From NCBI RefSeq assembly GCF_026213295.1, contig NC_079419.1:8103752-8167751 (forward strand): DNA of 64,000 bases, read 5' to 3'. This document shows, piece after piece, positions 54,568-64,000 of this stretch. Position 1 is the first letter of the stretch; each line of letters begins with the position of its first letter. The DNA is from Gadus chalcogrammus (lineage: Eukaryota; Chordata; Actinopteri; Gadiformes; Gadidae). The notes below the pieces were generated by a model. It ran no database searches. It saw only the letters and a list, made by a program, of their open reading frames with translations, and was not told the origin of the DNA. A program made the translations under genes and the position numbers.

Positions 54568-57326
54568 ATGCAGACCTTATGGCTATTTGCAATAATCTTA
54601 CACTGTACATCGTCCATGAGCAACGAGGCTTCCGAGAACAATTCCTTGATGGGTGGTAAGTAGGGTGGAGATCCCTTTTTTTATGCACCCACACATGCTT
54701 AATCTAATCCTCTACCTAGGCTGAGTTAACTACGTCTAACTATGGTATTTGGCAAATTGTGATTATATTATTTACACACTAATACCAACGACAGCTTTTT
54801 CTTGTTCAGTCCATATTCATTGTATGATTTATATGCCGAAACAGGCTGAAATGCATGTCTGTAGAATGCCATTTAAGGATGGGGTCCATTTGTGGCCTAA
54901 CATTTGTTGATGGGTCTGTTATAGGGTTGGATCTGCCATCCAACCCCGGATGGCAGGAGCCCCGTTGAATACTTCATTTTGCACGATGTTTCGAAGCAAA
55001 AAGGATCGAAGCGAATTAAGCAGCTAACAATATCATTATTCTGTTCCTTCCTTCCTACTGTACAGATGAATGGAGAAGTCGTTGGGTAAACTCCAAGCAC
55101 AAGTCTGACTACGGAGAGTGGAAACTAACCGCAGGAGACTTTTATGGAGATGCTGCGACGGACAAAGGTGATTAACGTTACTCCTCATAAAGCTATTGCA
55201 ATCATTTACATCCTTATGTTTAATGAATATCTGAATTTGAATAGTGCTATCATAGCATAGTAGCTTATGTGGCAAAGATCAATGAACAGGAATATCTATA
55301 CGTTTTCTCACTGTACTCTTATATCATGTATATCGGCCGAACAACTGAACTAACAATACCTGTTTGATTTGTCTAGAGTAAAAAGTATTTGTTTTCTCGT
55401 CCATAGGCCTACAGACAAGCCAGGATGCGCGCTTCTATGCAGCCTCTGCCCGGTTTGAGCCCTTTAGCAATGAGGGCAAGACTCTTATCATCCAGTTCAC
55501 AGTCAAGCATGAGCAGAAGATAGACTGTGGGGGTGGATACGTGAAGGTCTTCCCCTCAACACTGGATCAGACTGCAATGCATGGAGATTCTCAGTATTAC
55601 ATCATGTTTGGTAAGTAGAATATGATGAGAAAGCCCCTGGTTAAATGTCTAGTAGATTAATTAATCCTATTTTTAGGAAGGCATACAGTTACAGTGCTAT
55701 TTTTTTCTGTGCGGTATGAACCCATCCTGCATTGGTAAAGTTTATTCTTGTCCTGCAGGCCCTGACATCTGCGGCTACAGCACCAAAAAGGTCCATGTCA
55801 TCTTCAACTACAAGGGCGTTAATCACCTCATCAAGAAGGAGATCAAGTGCAAGGTAATTCTATCATTTCAAGGTCATATTGTCAATGTATACCCTTTGCT
55901 CCCAGTAAAGAAGTAATCACACCCGCGCTGATCACAATGCGTACTCATTCCCCTTCTGTCTCATGTCCAGGATGACGAGCTGACACATCTGTACACCCTG
56001 ATCCTGAACCCGGATCAGACCTATGAGGTGAGGATCGACAACGAGAAGGTGGAGTCTGGCACTCTGGAGGAGGACTGGGACTTCCTGCCATCCAAGAAGG
56101 TCAAGGACCCAGAGGCCAAGAAACCCGAGGACTGGGACGACCGCGCCAAGATCGACGACGCCGAAGACGTGAAGCCAGAGGTGGGTTATCTACCTTAGCG
56201 ACGGTTGTCTACTGTAATTACTGCACTTGGTCTTTACATGATATTTGCATTTACAGGATTGCCGAGCACTTGGTTTAAATTTTGACTGCTAAACCTAAAC
56301 AACCACAAACTTCCTTTTAACGTTTGATTTGTTTGTTCCATTTGCCGACGTAGGGCTTTGCATGATAACTAGCTTGCTTTGGCCAATGTTTTGCAAAGCC
56401 GCTGATCGGTCGAGGTGTAGGGGGTATTAACTCTGGACCAATCCTTTGAACTGCAGGACTGGGACAAAGCAGAAAACATCCCTGACCCCGATGCCAAGAA
56501 GCCGGAGGATTGGGACGTGGACATGGATGGAGAATGGGAGCCGGCCATGATCCCCAACCCCGAATACAAGGTCAGCTCCTGGATACATCTCCATGGCGAC
56601 AAAGTGCTGTGTACCGTCACCAAGGTCTAATGTGGACAACGTCTGATACAAATGATATATGTTCTTTTATTTGAATCCAGGGAGAATGGAAACCCAAGCA
56701 GGTGGACAATCCCGACTACAAAGGAGCGTGGGTGCACCCCGAGATCGACAATCCCGAGTACAGCGCTGATGCAGCCATTTACAAGTTTGACGACATTGGA
56801 ATCCTGGGCCTGGACCTGTGGCAGGTAGGGGGAAAAAATCCTTCAACATGATTCATTTTGGCTGTATTGAGGATGAAAATTCAACTCGTTGAAATCCCTT
56901 TTTTTCTCTCCCAGGTCAAATCTGGCACCATTTTCGACAACTTCCAGATCACAGATGATATCAAGGAGGCAGAAGACTTTGCCACCGAGACATGGGGAGC
57001 CACAAAGGTAGGAAGCTGGCTGGATGAATTAAATCAATCGGCACGTTTTTCCCCCTCGGCACAGTCGTTAACGAACCGTTCTCTCTCTCGCCGCATTCCC
57101 CTCGGCAGGAACCAGAGAAGAAGATGAAACAAGACCAGGATGAGCTGAAGCGGAAGGAGGAGGACGAGAAGACCAAGGAGCAGGACGCTGAGGCCGAAGA
57201 CGAAGTCGACAACGACATCGACGACGGGCGATGACGAGGACAAGGACAAGAATTTAGTCAGGGAGGAGGACAGGAGGTATCAGCGAGGAAGACGAGGATG
57301 AGGCTGTCGCTAAAGATGAGCTATAA
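54568..57326 (+). CDS. calr: Calreticulin (calr/calr3 type), acidic tail frame-disrupted
   Basis: Exons 54568-54655, 55066-55167, 55407-55610, 55759-55853, 55971-56180, 56457-56570, 56681-56824, 56915-57007 and 57109-57326. It is an ER-lumen calcium-binding lectin chaperone. The signal peptide is [18 protein letters not shown]. The lectin domain shows [29 protein letters not shown] and [20 protein letters not shown], with the disulphide cysteines and the third Cys (EIKCKDDE). The P-domain has repeated AKKPEDWD and [20 protein letters not shown] units, then [17 protein letters not shown]. As written, exon 9 meets TGA at 57232 (391 aa), yet AKDEL followed by TAA is present at 57309-57326 in another frame; two single-base frame changes separate them. 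The N-terminus lacks the usual YFKEQFLDG strand sequence. EPS15L1 adjoining CALR3 in human suggests a calr3 locus, although the sequence is canonical-calreticulin-like, with an acidic tail and KDEL. Polyadenylation signal AATAAA at 57716. Confidence 0.93.
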
Positions 57327-57715
57327 GAGAGCCAGGACAGAAGATGGCCCTGTTGCACTGTCCTTTTTTTTTTTTTTTTTTTTAATGTTTTTTATTTGTC
57401 AGGGAGTACTGTGGCTGCCATGCATCCACCTCCCCCTGAGAGCTGGACATGGCCCAACTTGGGTGGTAATTGTGCGTTAACTAGACTCACTGCTCCATCC
57501 TTTTCTAATCCATTCTCGAAAAATGAGCCGGCTTGCATCTGAATTGTTCTAATATCCTAATTTATCAATCGAAACTGTCTTGCGCCCTAATCAGAATACC
57601 TTGATGTTAAAACGGGAAGATCTAAATCCAGTCATTGATTGAATGCATTTGCCCATGGAAACGATCTGCTGTAACGCCGTACTTCCACATCTCGCGATTG
57701 TTTGAAAGTTAAACC

Positions 57716-57721
57716 AATAAA
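57716..57721 (+). terminator. Calreticulin poly(A) signal
   Basis: AATAAA about 390 bp downstream of the KDEL/TAA end of the calreticulin gene, in the right place for its 3' end. Confidence 0.55.
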
Positions 57722-57729
57722 CTGAATGA

Positions 57730-58687
57730 TTTCATCTTCAATTTTTAAACTAACCATAGGAAATGATTCTGTTGGCAAATGTAGAACAGGATCACACATT
57801 GAGACTAGTGTTTGAATGTATCTTCTGTGTTACTCCTGTGCATTTTGCCATTTCCCCCCCACCCACATATACTCCACCTTTCCGTGCCGTTGACCCTACA
57901 GTACACATTTCTTTTGAGTGTTCCAAAGTTTACCATTCATACCATTAGCATTCTGCACTTTGTAGTGGTGCACATTAAGTTGCCTTGTTATAAAGTGTAT
58001 GGAATTCCAAACTGTTTCCTTTCAACTTACTTTTTGCTGTATGTTGGGGTAATCTTTTCATTCCTGTAAAATTGTTCAACACCGTAAGCCCCCGCTGTGG
58101 TACGTCATCTCGATTCATGCTATATTCATTGGACAGAATGTTATTGATATACCAGAGTTTTTATTAAAGGGGTTCCTTAACTCTTCCTTTGGGTTTTGTA
58201 TTCATTCTGGATGAGGCAACGGAATTTAATCTTGGCTTTTTATACAGTGGCTAGTTAAATTCATATGAAGCTTAATTCAATTTTAATTTTTTTGTTTAAA
58301 ATGAAAATGACTTTATTGGTCTTTCATTCTTTTGGAGTAAAACATTTTATTTTGAGCGCTATTAATGCAGTAATTGAGGCATAACCGGGGTATAACGTCT
58401 AAGTAGGGTTTTTTTTTAGCTTAACTCGTTTAGTGAGATGGATTGGATGGATAGATTATCTCTTTGGCACATCAAGAATCCTTCTGGTTAAAGATGCAAT
58501 GCTTATCATTCTGACCTATTTTCCACACAATTATAGAAATCTTATAGCGCAACTAATTCCCCAAACAATGAATTATTCAACAAAGCCTGGGCAACCAGGC
58601 CCCTGCTCCAGTTTTTGACAGCACTGTCACTGCTTCCAATGCGCGTGTCCGCTTAAGGGCGTGCGCACTCCCGTCCCAGCAGGAAAT
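57730..58687. other. Intergenic stretch between calreticulin and eps15l1
   Basis: AT-rich, no coding exon recognised. The last 70 bp become GC-richer (GCGCGTGTCC...GGGCGTGCGC), consistent with a CpG-type promoter for eps15l1. Confidence 0.6.
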
Positions 58688-61600
58688 ATGGCGGCGCTCA
58701 TGACTTTAAGTCAGGTAAAGCAACAACTCCTTTACCTTATAAAATCGATCATAAGCATTTAATGATATGTATTTTTAACGACAATGTCAGTATATATCCC
58801 TCATTATGCTACTTTCTAAGCGATGTCACGGTGTGTGGTGGTCGTAGAAACAGCCTTTTGTTGTCAATTGACTTGGTGAACGTCTACCAGATGAAGCCTA
58901 TAGCATGCCGTAGGCAGGGGACTATTACATTGGTAGTGGGAAATAAATACGTAAATAACCTATGTACGTGACCAGCCCTAGTACTCTACAGAGTATTTTC
59001 ACTACTCTGATCTCTCTTAATCGAAGGTTGTATATTCCATCAGATACTTTAATGGGAATGTGTCGTCTGCTATTAAGTTAGCTCTATAGTGAACGTCAAA
59101 GTTGGCCTGTCTAAGGGGACACTCACACGTCCCTCGTTTCACTGTGTTTACTTCAACAGTTATCGAGCGGAAACCCGGTATATGACAACTATTTCCGACA
59201 GGTAATGTCGTCTGCCTTATGTTTACCTTTTTGAGATAGGCCAGATATCTTAGGCTTTGTGTTGATGATCTGCCCAGCTGTACTCAAACAGTAGCCTTTT
59301 ACGCTACTGGACAAACAAAGCAATGTAAACCATAACTGTGCATCGCTTTAGGTTGACCGTGGAAACACAGGACAAATATCAGCTGGGGATGCAGCTCAAT
59401 TCCTTAAGAAGTCGGGGCTGTCCGACAGTACACTTGGAAAGGTACAATTTAACAATTGAGTTGGAAAACGGAAGTACATATCTGAATTGCACAATGTCTT
59501 ATTAACCCAATGTTTGTTTATGATATGATAGATTTGGGATTTGGCTGATTCGGAACGAAAAGGCTATTTGGACAAGAGGGTAATGTGATTACCAGATTTA
59601 TTTGATAAAAATGGCTGTGAAATTGTTATGTGGTGTGATGCTGATGTTAGCATACTAACTGACTACCAAGCTCTTCCCCAGGGTTTCTTCATAGCTCTCA
59701 GGCTTGTGGCTTCGGCACAGGGCGGCAACGACATTAGCCTCAACAACCTCAACCAAACGCTAGCTCCTCCCAAGTTTGTGAGTAATAAGTGCATTGCTTG
59801 ATTTCACAATATCAAAAGGGTGTGCATTCCTCAAAGAGCTGCGTGTGATATTCACAACGTATTCAGTAGTTCTAATTGAGTCTTGGATTGGGCTAGCTTC
59901 AACGATGTTAATACATTGTTTTGCAGAAGGACACTGGTAGTCCATTAGCGAGCCTATCCCCAGTACCAACAACACAAACAGACTCGCAGTGGGCAATACG
60001 GGTGAGTAAAGCACTTGGAGACACAGTGTTCCCAATGAATACCGAGATGCTCTTCACATAAAACAGTGTTTTGGTTTTATTCCAGCCTGACGAAAAAGGG
60101 AAATTTGATGGTATCTTTGAAAGTCTGTTGCCAGTCAACGGCCTCCTACCAGGGGATAAGGTCAAACCCGTGCTCATAAACTCCAAGCTACCTCTGGAAG
60201 TGTTGGGAAAGGTATTTGTGTCCATAAACCGTCTTTACCATTTTTAGTTTAGTAAAATTGTGATTGACATATTCAAACGTTGTATTCTCTCTTTTAGATT
60301 TGGGAAATTAGTGATGTCGACCAGGATGGGCAGCTGGACAAAGAGGAGTTTTCTGTGGTAAGACGTCGCATCATTGCACTACTGTTTCAGGAGTCGGGAG
60401 TCTCCCGGGCGCTCTCGTCCACGGCTCATGGTGTGTTTCCAAAAGCTGTCTTGCACCTGCGTCCTTGACCCGTGTGTCTCCCTCTTACGGAAACCAGGCC
60501 ATGCATCTGGTCTACCGAGCCATGGAGCAGGAGCCCGTCCCGGCCACCTTGCCCTCCAACCTCATCCCGCCGTCCAAGAGGAGGAAGTCTGGCATGAAGT
60601 TGGCGGGCGCCGTGGCCGTGCTGCCCGGTCTGTTCGGGATGTCCCTCTCCTCGGCTCCGTCGCCCCTGAAGGAGACCCTGCGGCCCACCCCCTCCCTGAG
60701 TGCCGTCGCTTCCCTGGGAACGCCCACCAGCGGCCTCTCGCCTAAGCACTCCTTCAAGTCCAGTCCACAGCAGGTGTTGGTCAATATTAGCTTAGCCGTG
60801 AGCTTTGCTCAAAGTGTTGTCTTTACGCAATCTAACATATGGTTTTGGTCTCTTAGTCCCATATTTACCTTTCTCGTTTACAATACAAAACCAAGGAATG
60901 GCAAATGCTATGACATTGTTAATTTTACTGGTAGCTATAGAACTATCTTATAACAGTAACAGCTTCACACTTAACTATTAGGCTATTCATTGAGAAGTCC
61001 ATTGTATTTATGCTGATATCTGAATTGGAAAAGTCAATCTAGCCAATTTGTAGTTTTGATTGTGGTTGCTAGTTTCTGTTGAGCCAGCTCAATGAAACCA
61101 AAAGTAAACTAGGAAACATTCATTACTTCACATTGCATTGCTAATACATACTTTGAAATTTAGAGCCTGTTTCCCAGCTGCACCCTGGCAGCGTATATGA
61201 TCAAACAAGCACGTCCAGTATCCAATCCATTTTTGAGAGCTAATGGCCGGACTTGTTTGGCCACATTGTTGTGAGCAGCGACCACTATGTATCACTGGAC
61301 ACCATGCAGTTGCTGCAGGGCTCTGTGTTTACGCTCAGTAGTTCTGTTGGAGGGGGAAGAACAGAAGGAATGACAGCTCTTCACTCCTGACTGATTCCCT
61401 AATGAGGGCAGATGGTTGTCATCGAGCCACCATTTCCTAATCTCTCGACCCTCATTCACATCCTCATTCCTCATTCCATGCATTTGTCCACATTGTCTTC
61501 CCTGTCATGCTACCCTGGCCCTTTTACAGCCATTTTTCGAGCAAAACATTTTTTTTGTGTTTTGCTCCATACCCTTAGACAAAAGACTGCAATATATAAA

Positions 61601-63240
61601 TATAAGTTAAATATATAAAACTGCTTCATGACGCAAAGATGCAGAAATATGACAAATTATAACAAATCACTTGCATTACTGGTTTACATTTTCATGACAC
61701 ACGTAACGCGGTTTGGGTACCTGCAGCAGATGCGGGTCTTCATACCCGTTTGGTGCTGGCGTCCTGTGTCCTCAGACCTCCTCCGTGAACTGGGTGGTCC
61801 CGCTGGCAACAGGGGGCGCTACGACGAACCTCGTCCTCAAAACGGACACAGACATGGACCGGCACTGGTCACTGGTACGGAGGTCATAGAGATCTTCATG
61901 CTGTCCAGCCTGCCCCAGACCATGCCTGGCCCAGATATGGTGAGGCCTGTGACGATTTGAACCGAGTCTAGTACCAGGACTGATGCAACACCATCCTCAT
62001 TGTTATGTAGTTTAAATGATACTGCTTTGTTGCTCCTTTTCAAAAGTATCTATTATATCGGAATATGCTAAAGCTGTTCAGCTGGAACAGCCTGCATAGT
62101 GTTTTGCAGACCCATTCAACCCAATGAGGGTAACTTTGGGGATAGGAGTTTAGCACACAGACCCATATTGAAAAGATGGCAAAGGGAGCACACTCCTCCG
62201 CCAGCCTCACCATCATGAGACAGGATGCAGGTCCAAGCACGCCGACCCTCTACAGCACCCACTCTCTGCTACTCTACTAGTGAGTACGCCTGTTCAGCTA
62301 TGGGAAGATCGCGCCTAGGGAAAGGCCACTAAACGTTGACCATGTTCACTCTACGCACCAGCTTTGTTTAAAGAAGTAGGCAAGCATATTCTGACGTAGG
62401 TTACGAAAGAAGAAGAAGAGAAAGAGGTACTATTGCTCAAGCAAGTGGCTGAGCGGTTGCCGAGTTTCCTTCGATGCTACTTGAAACTGTATAATTTATC
62501 AACAATTTGAACGAATAAAACAAGATGCAAACTTGTAGGTTGTGTACAGATGAATAGGGAAGTGAGGATTGCCGCAGCCTTGAAAAATGACGGCTGGGGA
62601 GGTATTGACTGCTGAAGTCTGGCCCACCAAAGATGGCATTATGCGTACAATGGAGTTTCTCCCTATGTCGCTGATCACATGACACGATTTACAACGGAGA
62701 CTCCAGGTACCACGGTGTACAACAAGGGTTTAATCGTTGCACTGTAAGAACACCACGGCTATCCCGTACGTTGCGCACGGACTGGCGCTGAAACGTGATG
62801 CAGGGTGTCGGGTGTTAGCCGGCGGCGGGAACACCGGAGTCACCAGGGTCCCTTCTGCCGCTCTCCCCAGGGGCCTGGCGGACACCAAGCAGATGGGCCA
62901 AGCTGAGCAGGGAGCCAGTTCTCCCTGGCCATGTACCTGATCCAGCAGAAGGTCAGCCAGGGCACGGACCCCCCGCAGAGCCTCACCCCGGACATGATCC
63001 ACACCCGTCGGGAGTCGGAGCGCGCCCCGCGGCTCCTCCACCCCGCCGGCCCCGTGATTCCCCCCGCGGCCCTCTGTCCGCTGGCCTCACCGGCCCACGC
63101 TATTAGTCTGTCGTTGAAATCAACACGTTTGTATTGGAGTCTGTTTCTTGGCTGTTTATCCAAACGCCTGATGGCTTTTGGCGATGCAATGAAGATCACT
63201 AAACTCGATGATCACCTGATTTTAAGGCATACTTAGAAAA
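58688..63240 (+). CDS. eps15l1: EPS15-like 1 (EPS15R), 3'-partial, third EH domain frame-disrupted
   Basis: Intact exons 58688-58714, 59160-59201, 59352-59441, 59532-59579, 59682-59777, 59927-60001, 60086-60211, 60298-60357 and 60498-60773 encode 280 in-frame residues starting [15 protein letters not shown]. The protein is a clathrin-adaptor scaffold whose EH domains bind NPF peptides during endocytosis. EH1 (about 10-100): [37 protein letters not shown]2 (about 130-215): [37 protein letters not shown] with a canonical EF loop. [13 protein letters not shown] and SLSPKHS-type linker matches EPS15L1. Exon 10 (61776-61938) and exon 11 (62871 to about 63130) are recognisable as EH3 ([69 protein letters not shown]) but only by switching frame at least seven times. 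The coiled-coil and DPF regions lie beyond the window. Confidence 0.92.
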
Positions 63241-64000
63241 GGTAATTGTCACGTGCCCTATGAACTGAACATAGCATCCATATGCAGAGCTCGTTAAGAT
63301 CCCTGGTTAATGGGTCTTCTATCTTGGTGGTATGAATATTAAATGTGACTCCATGTCATATTCGTCACGTATTCATTTTTGAAATCAGTCGGTCTTTAGA
63401 GCAAATACTCAAAGTAAAGTATTGACAGTGAACCAAACTACGAAATATCTCTGTGTTATTATCTATAATACCACAGTATTTCCATGTATATAATAATGAA
63501 AATTCTTGTACATAAAATATATGTTAGGTTTTCGTGTAGCTGGTAAGAGACACATTTGCTACTATTATGTACTATTTACTACTATTCAGCTCAATAACAG
63601 TCCTAGTTTAAGTCATTAAGCAGACGTGAGAATTGCAACTCTCAATAATATTACAACTGTGTAAATATATTGGCTATAAACTGTCTTGTTCCAAAACAGA
63701 AACTGTCCTCTCTTTTTAAATGTTAAAGTTCTGCTACTTTCCACCTGCTCCTTCTGCTTTGCTTTGCCAACACAAATTATTCTCTCGCCCCTGCTTTCTT
63801 CTCTCTGGATCTCTAAGACCTACGCTGGTTTCAATGTCGCTGTGGGACTGAAGGCTTGGCGCCCTTGGGCTCATCTGCGCAGAGTGAGTAATGTGCCCTG
63901 TTCTCCACGTCGAGTCGCTCGTGTCCCTGTTGTTTTCGACAGCACCATATGGTCCAGAGCAAAAGTCGCTTTGCATTGTAAGCAACGTTTCTTGCGTGGT
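63241..64000. other. Presumed eps15l1 intron to the right edge
   Basis: AT-rich sequence in which I see no recognisable coiled-coil-region exon of eps15l1 on the plus strand. Confidence 0.5.

Noticed and set aside
54568..57326. Calreticulin locus as a pseudogene
   Set aside because: Nine exons with proper splice sites and intact frames through exon 8; only the tail is disrupted, which is better explained by local error or a tail variant.
62445..62500. Possible tRNA gene or SINE from a perfect A-box-like TGGCTGAGCGG
   Set aside because: No matching B-box (GGTTCGANNCC) at a suitable distance, and no cloverleaf could be drawn.

Overview
The window is nuclear DNA from a teleost fish. Protein-coding genes are split by GT-AG introns, long dinucleotide microsatellites are very frequent, and the gene set is typical of vertebrates with fish-style compact introns. 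The density and length of (AC)n/(AG)n tracts, especially in the first 11 kb, would suit a gadiform (cod-like) genome, but that is inference only.

Seven gene models are supported. (1) 1-2228 (+): 3' part of a proline-rich coiled-coil gene of the PRR16 (Largen)/INSYN1 family. (2) About 12011-16072 (-): a seven-exon lysyl oxidase with full catalytic domain, probably the non-mammalian LOXL5 type. (3) 21588-23500 (-): nicotinamide riboside kinase (nmrk2-like). (4) 28043-34102 (-): caytaxin (atcay), 11 coding exons. (5) 46698-50458 (+): retinal homeobox gene of the rx1/rx2 (RAX2) type, 3 exons. (6) 54568 to about 57326 (+): calreticulin, 9 exons, with a frame-broken acidic tail. (7) 58688 to beyond the right edge (+): eps15l1, with intact EH1 and EH2 and a third EH domain that is heavily frame-disrupted.

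The gene order has a clear signature. nmrk2, atcay and rax2 are neighbours on human 19p13.3, and EPS15L1 and CALR3 are neighbours on 19p13.11. The left pair (PRR16/INSYN1-like next to a lysyl oxidase) repeats the human linkages PRR16-LOX (5q23) and INSYN1-LOXL1 (15q24). It therefore looks like a third whole-genome-duplication copy of that pair.

There is no operon-like logic, and the genes act in unrelated pathways: matrix cross-linking, NAD+ salvage, neuronal transport, eye-field patterning, ER calcium/chaperone function and endocytosis. The gene-poor stretches hold microsatellites, three minisatellites, perfect hairpins, a diverged tandem duplication containing a novel ORF (20.1-20.96 kb), a foldback-like element enclosing a tRNA-Lys primer-binding-site match (47.28-47.75 kb, rx intron 1), a MITE-like insertion (rx intron 2) and two orphan TATA promoters. 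The most unusual architecture is the first coding exon of atcay. Its 3' splice site uses a (GTCT)n satellite as polypyrimidine tract, and a (GT)n satellite about 60 repeats long starts a few bases after its 5' splice site.
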